A stretch of DNA of 64,000 nucleotides, from assembly GCF_015706575.1 (NCBI RefSeq), contig NW_024037067.1, positions 3,906,884 through 3,970,883 of the forward strand. Reading direction: 5' to 3'. The stretch comes from Patiria miniata. Its lineage: Eukaryota > Echinodermata > Asteroidea > Valvatida > Asterinidae. The translations under genes and the position numbers were made by a program. Under the pieces are notes generated by a model, which worked only from the letters and a program-made list of their open reading frames with translations, searched no databases and was not told the DNA's origin. Of the stretch, positions 49,901 through 60,000 are shown one piece after another. How positions within the stretch are numbered: position 1 is the first letter of the stretch; every line of letters starts with the position of its first letter.

Positions 49901-52488
49901 AAAGTTGGTTGCAAACATTTCAGTTTGAAAAGAGTGAGTGAATGTTCGGTTAAGTTAAGATAGAAGTTGAAGTACCATCACAAAATGTTTTTGTTCAATC
50001 TCCAAAATTGTGCAAAATCTGTGGACGAGTTGTTATTGAAAACTATTGACTGCTTTAAACTCATGATATAGTAAACTAGACTCTGCTTCCTGAGATTCGA
50101 ATGAGGGAGCCTAGTTTTACTATACCCCTAGAAGCAGTCAATATATATTTAGAGACTCAGAAAAGGGCTTGTCTATAACATTCGGCAGATGGCATGAGGA
50201 GTTGCTAAGGGTGGATCAAGCAAAGTGTAAATCCCAGGAAATCACTCAAATTGGAGACGACACACCATGTCACCAATGTAAGGCCAACATTCTGTGAGAG
50301 TTCCTGTCTCCATTATTGCAGACCATTCAAGGAAACATCAATGAGTTTTGGTTTCGAGAGGAAGGCACCGCGAGCTGATTTTTGTTGACACAGTTCATCC
50401 CTCGGAAATTCAACTATTCACTGCTTCTCTTTCTACGGGCGGCTGTCTTCTTTTATCAATGACGTGGTTCTTATTTGTAGTGCCCCCAAGATCTGATGAC
50501 TGTTGGCAGAAAAAAAACAACACATGTTCAAGAAATATGTTTGATAGAAGATAAACCAACCGAAACTGAGTCAATTCATAGAAAATAAACCAACCGAAAC
50601 TGAGTCGATTCATTTTTAAGGTTGAACAAAGAAATTCATTGGAGTTGGAACAAACAGGATGAACACACACAAAAAATCAATAGAAAAACTATGTCTTTTC
50701 CGGATGCCTCGGGAAAACCAAAAATATTTTACTTGATGTGAAATTACCTGACCACAATTTAGGACAGCCTACTGGTACGTGTACGTATGACCTAGTTTAT
50801 TAACTCAAAACAGAACTTCCTTGGAAAAACAAACTGCGGTGAGTTTTAGCAGATTGACTCACCTGCAAGTACTTTGGCTGTGGAAGGAACTGGGGGCGGG
50901 CCTAAGGAATATTTTAGATACTGTTTACATGTGCAGAATTGATCCCAATCAATCAATTTAATTTGGGTCTGAGAAACAGGGCCTAATCAGTTGTAATGAT
51001 TAGCAGGAGTCGTCCAAATGACAAAGTCAGTTATCGTGATAGACATCAAGTGGTCATCATGCAGTGTTTGTCACCTACAGTTTTTCAGTCCTGTAATTTT
51101 GGTTAACTCTGTCAATTTTTTGTTATTGAATTTAAAAAAACAACTATTCACGTTAGCTTTTTCTGACATGTACATTTAAGTAAACAATATTGAATATAGT
51201 TTGTGGTGAAAACCTTATTTTTTTTCCTTTCATTAGAATTTGTCTGTAGTGCAGTGGTACTTGTATTACTTTGTATTACATTGTATTGATTCCCTGATAA
51301 TCCGTAAAAAAAACTGTACACTGCTTCAAGGGCAGTTATGGGCAGTACAGCCATTTTCTGAGGTGGCACCAGGTTTGCATGAGCCACACTCGGGTACAAT
51401 AGTACATACGCACTCCGGGCCCCTCGACCAATGTGTTCACAAAACATGCACGTCTCGTCTTTGAGATATGCATGCAGTATGCACACGGACATGGTGCTTC
51501 CGAAAAAACGGCTTCCAATTTCGTTCACCGGATAAGTCAATAGGGAGTAACAGGCAGGGTGGTTTTGGGTGGTACAGTAACTGGGTTAAGCAAAGAGTTG
51601 TGGTACAGTAACTGGGTTTAGCAAAGGGTTGTGGTACAGTAACTGGGTTTAGCAAAGAGTTGTGGTACAGTAACTGGGTTTAGCAAAGGGTTGTGGTACA
51701 GTAACTGGGTTTAGCAAAGAGTTGTGGTACAGTAACTGGGTTTAGCAAAGAGTTGTGGTACAATAACTGGCTTTAGCAAAGGGTTAACACTAAGTATCTC
51801 AAAATTGTGTCAGGATTTTGCTGGATTCCCGGTAGCCGAGGGTTGAAAAGTAAAGATTGCATCTGTCACTCTCTGTACACAGTGCAAGATTTCCTTGGAC
51901 GTGTAATTCGTCATTCCCAAATGAAAAACAGGTGTCTTTCTTATCCCTTAAAGTCCTGTCACTGGAAAATGCTATTAAGTGGCTTATTGGAAGGGAGAGT
52001 CCAAATCTGCTGTGTCTGTTGGAATACTGTTGACGTTTTAACTGCGGTTCTTATGGCTTGATCTCTAAGCTATATTTTTAAGCGAATTTGGGGTTCTGTA
52101 AAGCTGCCGTTTTGGGGTATACATATATGTGAATCCAAAGTTAATACCGCAAGTTTACGTGTCGCTGCAATTAAAAAATTAAACTTTACTATCTTTTATT
52201 TTCAGATTGCATTACAGTTACTGAATTGGGTCAATAAATGTGCTTCTTCCAACTGGTTGTACCTAAAAATTGCATTGTTACAGCCCCTTATTTTCTCAAA
52301 AATATGACCTATTACTATTTTCCCAACAGGACAGAACTCACTTCCCCTGTACATTTCCCAACATGGCAAGAGCTGAAGGTTTGACTGTTATTTCTTGTGG
52401 TTTTGTTTTTATTACAGCGTTCTACATTATCATCATTCTACTCCTGGTCGCTATCGTCATCATCGCAGTCATCCCTAGGCCAAAGTAA
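31979..52488 (+). CDS. STX8: Syntaxin 8, Qc-SNARE of late endosomes
   Basis: Syntaxin 8 pairs with syntaxin 7, VTI1B and VAMP8 in late endosome fusion. Exons: 31979-32004, 33099-33198, 33716-33810, 35521-35631, 36155-36273, 36747-36839, 49631-49732 and 52418-52488; 238 residues against 236 in human, all phases closing. N-terminal helical region (1-110: DPWLADYETC, VDRRVGLLDNL), a linker with YYDEPDEIRGMSINEIREQQQ, the SNARE motif (about 146-205: ESLATVIARQKQMGQTIGTE then LEEHNEILDDL), and a C-terminal anchor (about 217-234: FYIIIILLLVAIVIIAV) ending PRPK. The zero-layer position, Gln179 in human, is His180 here (codon CAC at 36833-36835). The 12.8 kb intron 6 splits the SNARE motif directly after that region. 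Identity is secure. Confidence 0.95.
32215..32460 (+). mobile_element. Diverged half-copy of the foldback MITE, STX8 intron 1
   Basis: Aligns with the left arm of the element at 8018-8484 over about 200 bases: cctccgtaaa, caaattttgattt, catttag, ctttagaagcacactcaccc and a cagacgtcta/cagatgtcta match. The mirror-image right arm is missing. It has an extra internal hairpin at 32259-32288. Confidence 0.75.
32259..32288. repeat. 30-bp hairpin inside the MITE relative
   Basis: Arms of 14 bases (catagagcaaggaa and its exact reverse complement) separated by CA. Not present in the copy at 8018-8484. Confidence 0.9.
33990..34064 (+). repeat. tRNA-like SINE head (Ala GGC-like), STX8 intron 3
   Basis: A 7-bp acceptor stem (ggctgga/tccagtc with one G.T pair), a D arm (tagctcagttggtagagca, an excellent A box) and a 5-bp anticodon stem (ccgga/tccgg) around loop acggcaa can be drawn. 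The loop has C instead of the universal U33, and the T arm lacks a GGTTCRA B box, so a working tRNA is unlikely. The tail caatctctttgtt suggests a tRNA-derived SINE. Confidence 0.55.
34425..35433. mobile_element. 1-kb non-autonomous DNA transposon carrying 145-bp tandem repeats
   Basis: Short terminal inverted repeats ATGCCCCGC (34425-34433) and GCGGGGCAT (35425-35433) enclose a GTGG-rich microsatellite (34478-34541) and five 145-bp direct repeats (34550-35282). No open reading frame of note. The target duplication is not clear, and the exact ends may lie a few bases further out. Located in STX8 intron 3. Confidence 0.65.
34550..35282 (+). repeat. Five 145-bp tandem repeats with nuclear-receptor-like half sites
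   Basis: The word acttgaga(a/t)atact, or its close variant with tcttgaga, recurs at 34567, 34712, 34857, 35002 and 35147 (position of the C in cttgag), an exact period of 145. Most units contain ggtcaagggtcaaggtcac, which includes TCAAGGTCA, the monomer site known for ERR/FTZ-F1-type receptors; the first two sites overlap with spacing typical of this repeat. Units differ by a few substitutions. Confidence 0.93.
35673..36037 (+). mobile_element. Full-length tRNA-derived SINE, about 365 bp, STX8 intron 4
   Basis: Order: tRNA-related head with A box (tgtggccttgtggttaaggg) and B box (GGGTTCGAGTCC), a central domain (gtgcccttgagcaaggtac ... ctccacccaggagtaaatgg), a unique body, and an (ATT)n-type tail. 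Possible 6-bp target duplication TAACTG at 35667-35672 and 36038-36043. Fragments of the same family occur at 20826 and 23955. Confidence 0.8.
37825..38190 (+). repeat. Cluster of degenerate GGAGGATTTTGCAGGATTGAGG repeats
   Basis: The phrase ggattttgcaggattgagg occurs three times (about 37858, 38058 and 38166), with a shortened form ggaggattgaggctg near 38122 and reverse-strand echoes (aaatcctcc) near 37818 and 37993. Spacing is irregular. A related ggaggattttgcaggattta appears at 29214 and ggattttgaaggatttgg near 49540, so it is a dispersed motif rather than a pure satellite. Confidence 0.75.
38227..39142. mobile_element. 916-bp non-autonomous DNA transposon, 6-bp target duplication
   Basis: Perfect 15-bp terminal inverted repeats (CAGTGCGTGAAATTA at the left, its exact complement at 39128-39142) and 6-bp flanking repeats ACCCTG (38221-38226 and 39143-39148). 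Sub-terminal regions repeat the words tcggacat and aatgtccgagc in both orientations. No transposase frame. CAGTG ends suggest hAT; the 6-bp duplication matches the element at 30911. Confidence 0.88.
39512..39690 (+). repeat. Imperfect 107-bp tandem duplication
   Basis: The phrase ggcggggctg ... aatttattgttctc ... ggcg/acggtctgc occurs at 39512 and again at 39619. The second copy is incomplete. No function is evident. Confidence 0.7.
40556..40632 (-). repeat. tRNA-derived SINE head (copy 4, best preserved), STX8 intron 6
   Basis: The minus strand shows an A box (ttgttgagtggtaaa), an anticodon-like arm (ctgc-acttgtaa-gcag, which would read UGU, Thr) and a perfect B box (GGTTCGAGTCC) followed by caccccag. 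The acceptor stem is poor, so this is a SINE head or tRNA pseudogene, not a tRNA gene. Confidence 0.65.
45226..45240 (+). repeat. G15 homopolymer run
   Basis: Fifteen consecutive G followed by TATAAAATG. The TATA-like word is not backed by any gene downstream. Confidence 0.9.
46650..46670 (+). repeat. (CT)n microsatellite
   Basis: About ten uninterrupted CT units after a T run. The open frames that cover it are low-complexity artefacts. Confidence 0.9.
47082..47146 (+). repeat. tRNA-derived SINE head (copy 5), STX8 intron 6
   Basis: Plus strand: gtggttgagtggctgaaaca, ctgcactagtaagc, then GGGTTCAAGACC. Same word order as copy 4 (40556-40632) but in the opposite orientation. Confidence 0.6.
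48837..49207. mobile_element. 371-bp MITE with 36-bp terminal inverted repeats
   Basis: The left end (48837-48872, taggccaaaaaaaa ... ggtctctggtcag) is mirrored at 49172-49207 (ctgaccagagacc ... tggccta) with a few mismatches in the A/T run. The interior repeats the word aagcaccaagg and carries a 20-base A run near 49118. Target duplication unclear, possibly TA. Confidence 0.78.
50045..50142. repeat. 98-bp imperfect hairpin, STX8 intron 7
   Basis: Ends attgactgctt / aagcagtcaat pair exactly, and the inner words tatagtaaactag / ctagttttactata pair with one insertion. The spacer is about 28 bases. It could be a small MITE or a transcribed hairpin; no flanking duplication was recognised. Confidence 0.7.
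51571..51787 (+). repeat. Minisatellite: seven 31-bp units
   Basis: The word ggtacagtaactgg (last copy with small changes) starts at 51571, 51602, 51633, 51664, 51695, 51726 and 51757, an exact period of 31. Units alternate between caaagagttg and caaagggttg. Located in the last STX8 intron, about 630 bases before the final exon. Confidence 0.95.
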
Positions 52489-53830
52489 ACCTCCTACCTT
52501 GCCTGCCGAAGAAGATGAACTGCTGTTGCCATGACGACCTTCCTGCATCGATACCGTGGCAACCACTGAGGTGCATGTATTCAGGTGGGATCAAATTCAG
52601 CAAGGGTGGATCAAGAATACTGGGACATATTTAACAAATTATAACACGGTTTGGGGGGACATAGTTCAATACTAGTGGCCCTAGGGGTATTGGCTGATTT
52701 TGATTTGCAGATGCAAAGCGTCTCATGTCAAGTCTTAATGTTTTTTAACCTCTACATCAGTTTTGCACAGAATGTGGATAATGTATAGAGTTAACAGTGT
52801 ATTCATCCTACATGAAGTATGGTCCTACTAACAACCTGACTTGTGATTGCTACCGTTGCATGGTTAGGAGTCCAGAAGCTAGCCTGTCCGTTTATTAGCT
52901 ACTGGCCAGGAGTAAGGGAGTGTGCATTAAATCCCAAAGTTACTTTCCTTCCACGACATTTCCTCAAACTTTGACCTTTGAAAGTGGAGTGTTTGGTCAA
53001 CAACAAGAATATGACATTTGGTTCAGCTTATCTGCTGTCGGCATGTTTGGGCCCCTCTCGTACTGCTTTTGAGGACATAATACTGTATACATTTATAGCG
53101 CAACAATATTTTCTAAAGGTAGGTCTTCAATGATGGTACGGTACCTGTACTTCATTCCCTGACAGCCATTATTTTCCATGATAAATTGGTCCCTATTGTG
53201 AAACAGCGCCCTCAACAGCTCAGTGCAAATTGGATAAACTTGATCAACAGAAAAGGTCGGATCCTGTATTTTGTAGTGTTAGGATTGACACTTTCAGATG
53301 CTGAAGAAAGTATCACCATAAATCTATCTTTTGAATTTGACCTGCAGATTCTTTTTTACTACTTTTTTTCTGGGTTTTTTTTGCATGCCTACGAGTCACT
53401 ATCTTGGTTAGAAATTTTAGAAATTTGAAATTTCAAGCGAACACCAACTCTGTCTCTGTTTTTACAGTATGCCTCTAATTCTTGCGTTTATAATTTATAG
53501 TTTTGATTACAAGTTCCGTACCAGAATTCATCATCTATGCTTTTACATTTTCGAAAGTTGAAAGCTGACCTTCGCACCAGTTTCCAAGCTTATGAAAACC
53601 TTTGCAAAAGATTTCTCGGAAAAAGACAATTTTAGGTGTTAACATCAGTTTTGATATAATACATGTACATGTATCTGGTACCAGAATGGTGTAATTATTT
53701 GTAAATATATTTTTGATACATGTTTGTTCTCACGATATGTAAATATGAGAAAAAGAGAATATGGATGTATATAAAGAAGCTGGTAAATTCTTCATTTAAT
53801 CGCAGAATAAAAAATAATCGAAACATGAAA
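52489..53830 (+). other. STX8: STX8 3' UTR
   Basis: Sequence after the TAA at 52486-52488 with no splice-consistent coding continuation. The first convincing polyadenylation signal, AATAAA, is at 53806-53811 in an A-rich context, which would give a 3' UTR of about 1.3 kb. The end point is an estimate. Confidence 0.5.
53806..53811 (+). terminator. Candidate STX8 polyadenylation signal AATAAA
   Basis: Canonical hexamer in cagaataaaaaataatcg, followed by AT-rich sequence. It is the clearest signal downstream of the STX8 stop; earlier variant hexamers could also be used. Confidence 0.45.
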
Positions 53831-53977
53831 ATGAAAGGGTAACTTTCTTCATTTACACTTATCGATTATTAAAAAAAAATAAACTTAAGGTTGGTTGACT
53901 ATTGTGATGCGCAACATGGCATTTTTAACACCGGGTGCATAGCATCTAGTCCGAAAAAATCGATGTCATTCCACCAG

Positions 53978-54238
53978 ACCACTGAATGGTCAATCTGTTC
54001 AAAAAGTTGGAAATGTACCAGTCTAGTCTTAGTCTTCAAATTGAAATCACTTTGCATCACTCTCAGGTGCAAAATGTTGAAGAAACGTCTCCTTTAAATG
54101 ATGAATTGAGACCTCAAACTTGGCTGGTGAAATACTGAGGACCTTGTCTGCCTTATGAAAGTTTGGAGAATTTTGTCAGCTAAAGAGTGAGTCAAGTTGG
54201 CCTGAATTTGTTTTGCATGTTTTTCTGCACTCAAGGTC
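53978..54238 (+). repeat. Dispersed repeat, copy B
   Basis: Same-orientation partner of 9846-10109 (TUG intron 2), 261 bp. Lies just past the candidate STX8 polyadenylation signal. The minus-strand frame at 54094-54441 overlaps it and is not a gene. Confidence 0.85.
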
Positions 54239-56768
54239 GTAGTCGGCATAGCACCCAAGGCCAGGAACATTAATACACATTCAGACACATTCAGTTTAAT
54301 GTACAGTGTTTTATTAATATATGTCCAATTGGTGGGAAATTTTGCAAAAAAAAACATTTGTTTTGAATGAAGCACTAATACTGAGCAGGTACACTGAAGA
54401 TAAATGAGTAGTATGTCGATGTGAATACGATGAATGTCCAAGATAATTATTTCAAAAGCTCAGCCTTTTCCTTGAAAAGTATTTCTGCAAAATGACACAT
54501 CTTACCGGTTACCTTAAATGAGATGCATTTGGCTTAATATCAAAGTTACATTTATTCTTTGGTTTTGTTAATGAAGCGGCATATTTGGGTGATAACTTCA
54601 TCTTGATACAACACTCTGTGAAGCTCACGTGGAAGAAAGTGGACGCAGTATTATATCATCCTCTTCCCAGCATTGTGAAACAATGTGTCAAAATTAGGAA
54701 ACACCTAGGAATTAAATCCCAATTCCGTTTCACAATACATGTAAAAATTTGGTTTCATTAAAATAAGTTTTTCAATCAATTTGTGAACAATTCAAATAAT
54801 TATGGGAGACGCTGTTCCGGTACATGGAGTATTGTGGTATAACGGAACCCAATTCTTTTTCTGCGAAAAGCAGACGAAAGTCACAATTTGATTAGGGCCT
54901 ACCAGGTAATGTACCCGAGACTCAGGAATAAAAAGTTTCCAGAAAATTGAGGTGAAAAATATATATATCCGATGCTGTCCTGTGCATTAACGAGGTTAGC
55001 ATTTGTTGCAATAATGACCAACCGATCTCCAACTTACAAAATCAGCAACTTTTTAAAAGTGCAATTTGGACACAAGCCCAATTTTGTAGCGCTGCTTAAC
55101 AGGTGATTTTGTACTTACCGAGCCTCCATCTAGTTCATAGATACCGTAAGCAGTAAGCACAGCAAAAGCACGCTTAACCCCAGAGGAAAGCGTTGCTTAA
55201 ATCAGTGACGCAACAATATAAATCTCCTTGGCGCGCAGCCATTAGCACGTCCACATTACGAAATGGTGCTTAAGCAGCAGCATTATTTTCTGCTGTAGTA
55301 AGCAGTAGTTTTTTTCGGCTAACTGTTAAGCAGTGCCATGATATTGGGTCCACGTCTTCATTCACAAAAAAACAAATTCAGTGTTGTAATACATGTATTT
55401 TTGATAAAGAAAATAAAATATATTTTTTGACACTAATCACTGGGAACATTTAACCATTACACCCATTGTCAGTGGTGCAGTTCTGTGAAGCTCAGAATAC
55501 ACAATTTATCAAAAGAAGACTAAATAGAGATGTACATGAATAATGTAGCTCGTTTTTAAGTCATTTTACATTATCTTAAAAAACCGAAGAATGCGAATGG
55601 AGGTAAATACACTATTGAATACAACATGTACACAGTTATTTTTTCTTTGTAAGAAAAAAATTACTGAAAAACCAGTCAGCAACATAGAAAAAGGAAAATA
55701 TTAAAAGCAAGATATGAAAGATTAAATAAAAAAAATCTATATACAAACTGTGTTGTCTTTAAATAGATAGTGGTTTAATAAATGAAACCATTTTATTCAT
55801 GGAAAAATCAAATACATGTCTATAAATGAATAAGGCATACAAAAAAACCTTGGAAGCGGGTGCACCAGACTAAACCGCGTATTATTTTCACAAGAAAACA
55901 TGTCTGGTAGCATTTTAAACCATGATACTCAAGACGAAATAGGGAGAAAATATCAAGTCAGTCTCTACAACAGTAATATTAAACAACGCACAAAATAGTA
56001 TACAGCTATGCATTTTTATATGATACAATTGTGCCGCCTTTATACAATGCCAATCAAATTGTTTAACTTTTTTTTCTCTAAAATATCTTATTTAAACAAT
56101 TTCTCATTCAAAAACTATTCACATACCATTATATCAGCCTTTCTGTGTCCACCTATAACATTATCCCATACTGCTTTCAACAGAATGAAACTGATATCAA
56201 AGACGTCAGATTTTTGACCCAAATGTTACACAGAAATTTTTGACTTACTGCACCCTGTTTACGTGAACAGTTCATCAGCCATTTTTGAAAGATACAGGAA
56301 GCGTTTTTCAGGGTTGAATTATTTTCATTTATTATTTGGACTGCATTTTTATCAATGCCCATACCCCCCAAAAAAACTTCCCAAAAAATCGAGAAGATGC
56401 ACTTTACCATTAACTGTAGTGAGAGGCCTCTAGTAAAATTAAAGTGTTGAAATGTTGTATGCATTTCTTTTTACAGAATAAGTTTTCTGCAAATCTGATG
56501 CCAACCTTAAGTTAACTTATTTTCATGTCCCCAAGAACACATCAAAGATAAACAAGGATAACACCGGATAGGTACCAGCCTACGTTTAACCATAGCCTCA
56601 TTCTGAATCTGCTGGGTGGCATTTTCGGGAAAGCACGATATTTGCCTCATCAAACTAATCTATAAGGTTACCGTCAAATTTGGAAAAAGGACTTCCAAAA
56701 CTGCCTCTTTATGGTGGACTAAGGGAAACAAATCAACAGAAACCGCCTCACTTTTATCTTTCCAAACA
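54239..56768. other. Convergent intergenic region, probably including the netrin 3' UTR
   Basis: STX8 and netrin transcripts run toward each other here. The part nearest 56768 is likely the 3' UTR of the minus-strand netrin gene. AT-rich, with no coding frame supported by motifs or splice sites. The UTR boundary cannot be placed. Confidence 0.45.
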
Positions 56769-57088
56769 CTAGCACTCGCCGGACCTCGCCTTCCGTCGGA
56801 TTTTGCGCATCCGCCGGTTCCACTCGTCCTTCCACTGCAGCACGATGCTGTGCCTGTCGGCGTAAAGTCCGTCCTGGTCCTCGTTATCGTTGTTGTCGCC
56901 CAGGATCAGGTACTTCTTCCCCAGCCTGAGTTTGGGACACTTGCAGGTGAGGTCGTGGCGCGGCACGTACAGGAACTGGTCGCCGCGTCGGATGCGCTGG
57001 CTGCCGCGCTTGAACACCGACATGACGTTGATGGTGAATTTGACAAAGTCATTCCCCATCTCTCGGGAGAGAACGTGGGCTTGAATGA
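56769..57088 (-). CDS. NTN1: Netrin, last coding exon (C-terminal NTR domain)
   Basis: Netrins are secreted laminin-related guidance cues. This exon begins after acceptor ttttccag (first two bases complete a split codon) and encodes 105 residues to a TAG at 56771-56769. It matches the netrin NTR/C345C domain: FVKFTINVMSVFKRGSQRIR, then RGDQFLYVPRHDLTCKCPKL, KKYLILGDNNDNEDQDGLYA and QWKDEWNRRMRKIRRKARSGEC. Human netrin-1 has FTVNIISVYKQG, RIRRGDQSLW, ACKCPKI, KKYLLLG and QWRDTWARRLRKF at the same places. The CKC pair and a final Cys are kept; the basic tail ends at GEC without the CKKA extension. Upstream exons (laminin VI, EGF) are not in the window. Which netrin paralogue is inferred from similarity and from the STX8 neighbour. 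Confidence 0.93.
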
Positions 57089-60000
57089 CTGGAAAAATGA
57101 AAAGAATAAAGAAACACAATTAGTATATTTCTTTGCCTGGGAAACTGTTTAAAATAATGCACATTATTAAATGACAGCCAGGCAACGTGGAATTACTATC
57201 CTTAATTTCAAATCGGTACAAATTTTTTTTTAAGTTTGAAGTGGGAAGAATAAGTCCCTTTACAGCATTTTTTCAAATGTAAACGATGGCGCAGGATCAA
57301 AAAGTAGTAATGGATATTTTGTACCCAGTGTTTATCTCCCACATCTGTGTGTCAAAATCCAGTAAGAAATGAGCCTGTCTTTGTGATGTAATTGCGCAAC
57401 CTCTAACCTTCCATTTATACATCACAAAATTTCATTCCGTCCGTGTTTTCTTAAGAGGTTAAAACCTGTGAAGATTAATTGGGGGCAACATCATTTGTTT
57501 TCAAAGCAGGTTCGGGACGTGTTGGGCCGTTGGTTTGTTTTCTGGTGGAAAATTCATTTTGAGAATGTCATCGACTTTTGTCGTTCCAAAAAAAAAGGAG
57601 TTCAAATTGTGATTTGGAAATTGAATACACCGATCAACCAATCAAAAATGTCCTTCTGAATTTCCTTAGTAACCACATGCACGGCAAGGATTGGTCTTTT
57701 AGTTGTATCAATGCTCGGATTGACCAATAGAATCCACCCTTACAAAGCTGTTGATTTGTGATCCTGTGAAGTGAAAAGTGGAGATGAAGTGTCTGTCAGC
57801 ATAGGGTGTTTTGACTAAGGGCTCTCGCACCCAGTGTCAGAGGTTACGGCAGAACTAACAAATGTGGCAGCTGCGATTCAGCCACAAGTTTCGTCAAAAA
57901 TAAGAGGACAAAATAGATTTGCCTTCAGGAATGGAACGTTATGAAGAAACCGCACAATGGTGCCATATCATTGAGCCTGTTTGAAATATATTTTTCACCC
58001 CCAATTACTTCACAAAAAAAAAAGCCTCGGTCTTTCTTTCTCAATGCTGTGTTGACGGCAAAAACTGAAGTCGTTCAATACTGTGACGGATAACCGTGTT
58101 TATGAAATGCCATACAAATAACAGGCTGGGGTTCTTAAACGCTAGCCCCCTTTTTTGTTGAGGTGTAGGGCCTAAGACTATTTGGCAACAGCCCCTGGTC
58201 ATTCTGAGGGATTTCAAGCCACTTTGTTCCTTTCCCACACATATCTATGACAGCTTCGATTGTTCAAGCCCCCGTCTACTGCTTTCCATTTCTGATCCCC
58301 TAAACTATTACCAACACGGACTGGAACGCTGCAGATTTGTTCTTTCTTTGTACATGTATAATCTACTTTCATGGCTGGGCAAACAGAATTTTCCCCGTAA
58401 CAGTTTCTTCAAACGATTACCAACCCGACCCATTTGCAGCCGAGAAACTCCAAAGTATTGGCATACATGTAGCTCAAATCTGATTGCAAAACTTAAGAAA
58501 ATAACACAAGTCCCTTAATAGGTAAATCTTTAAATCTGATGTAAGGTTTTCTAAAAGTATGTAGAGTTTTCAAGCATAACACACTGGTACAGAAAGGGTT
58601 GTGGGTTCAAGTCCAGTTCAAGTTGTTTTTGCCCAAAATATGTAAAAGGTACATGGTGCTGTTTTAGAGTGTAGGGCCTATGTTGTTTTTTTCAGTAAAA
58701 TAATTTTTTGGCATTGTACTAAAGTATTAGTACAATAACTGCCGATACAGATATGAAGCATTTGTTCAATTCTTTGCCTTTAATTCTACAAAAAGCCAAA
58801 ACAGAGAAAACAAAAATCCACAGAGCCTGCTGAACAAGTTAAAGTCCACACATAAACAGACCCGATGCCTTAATGATCCGAGATTTGCAAGAATTAGTTC
58901 AGGAAAGGAACATTTTTTTGGGGGCGCCTGGTTAGCCACCCCAACCAGCCCCCTAAATCTGCCTTTCCTCACCAGGACATATTGTAATACATACACGTGT
59001 TTTGTGGGTCGGCGAGGAAATACGTATTTTACCTGCGACTTTTCCTTACCCGAGATTCTGAAAAGAGGCCATAATGGAACTATATAATATGAGTCATTTG
59101 TTATCCAACATGCCATAAGCGGCGCAGAGAGCCCCTTATCCCCCCAAACTTTCCCCAGATACCCCTTTACCTATATCCCACCTCCCTTCTTTCGATCCCC
59201 GCGAGTAACTCCCCTACATGTGCTTTGATTTTGTTTTCCTAAATAGGCCCGGCTTGTTCACATTTCACCCTGACTGTCTGGCCACGGCTTGAGTCATACA
59301 TGTAAATCTAAGACTACAGGAGATGATGTGTATGCCCAGCAATCGATAACGTCTCTCACACGTAAAACGTACAACTTGAGTATAAGCATCTTAAAGATGA
59401 ACCACAGACTTGAGGCATTTTACATTCACTGCACCTCAGGATGACTTGTAAAGCAAAACTTCAAATTATGAGTTTGAGAACTGATCAATATACGACCGTG
59501 GAGAGGGTACTTCAATTTTATATGTGTGGTGAGGACTTTTTCTTAGTGAGCCCCAAAGCATGTTTCCATACCGTTGCAAAATGCCAGACTTTGCAGGCGC
59601 GCTGCTGAACACATGTACATGAAATTGGAAAGCTGTGTAGCACGGCAACCTGGGGCAACAACTGATGAGTCAGTCTGCATCAGAAGAACCCAATACTTCT
59701 TTTTATTAAAAAGTCGATCGATAAAACTAAACAAGAACTAGGCCAGTGTTCTGGAATGCATGCGAGGGTAGATTTAGGGGTAGGTTGGGGTGGCTATCTC
59801 CCTTCCCGCTTATGAGCAAGTTTTAGTGGGGAAAAATTCCAAATTTCTCTGAAATAATAATGAAATACAATATTGCAATTCTAGATTCATTGCTTTGGGG
59901 TTTTGGTCTCTGTATGTACTCACTGACGCCCCTCTAATTCATGTATCCGTAACCTACTTTGGAAAATCCAGACTTCACTACCGGTACCTTTATAGCCGAA

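Noticed and set aside
51571..51787. CRISPR-like array.
   Set aside because: Units are head-to-tail with no spacers, and the context is a eukaryotic intron.
54094..54441. 115-residue minus-strand frame 3' of STX8.
   Set aside because: Overlaps dispersed repeat copy B; no family match.
58766..59116. 116-residue minus-strand frame as an upstream netrin exon.
   Set aside because: No netrin, EGF or laminin cysteine pattern; no matching splice phase.
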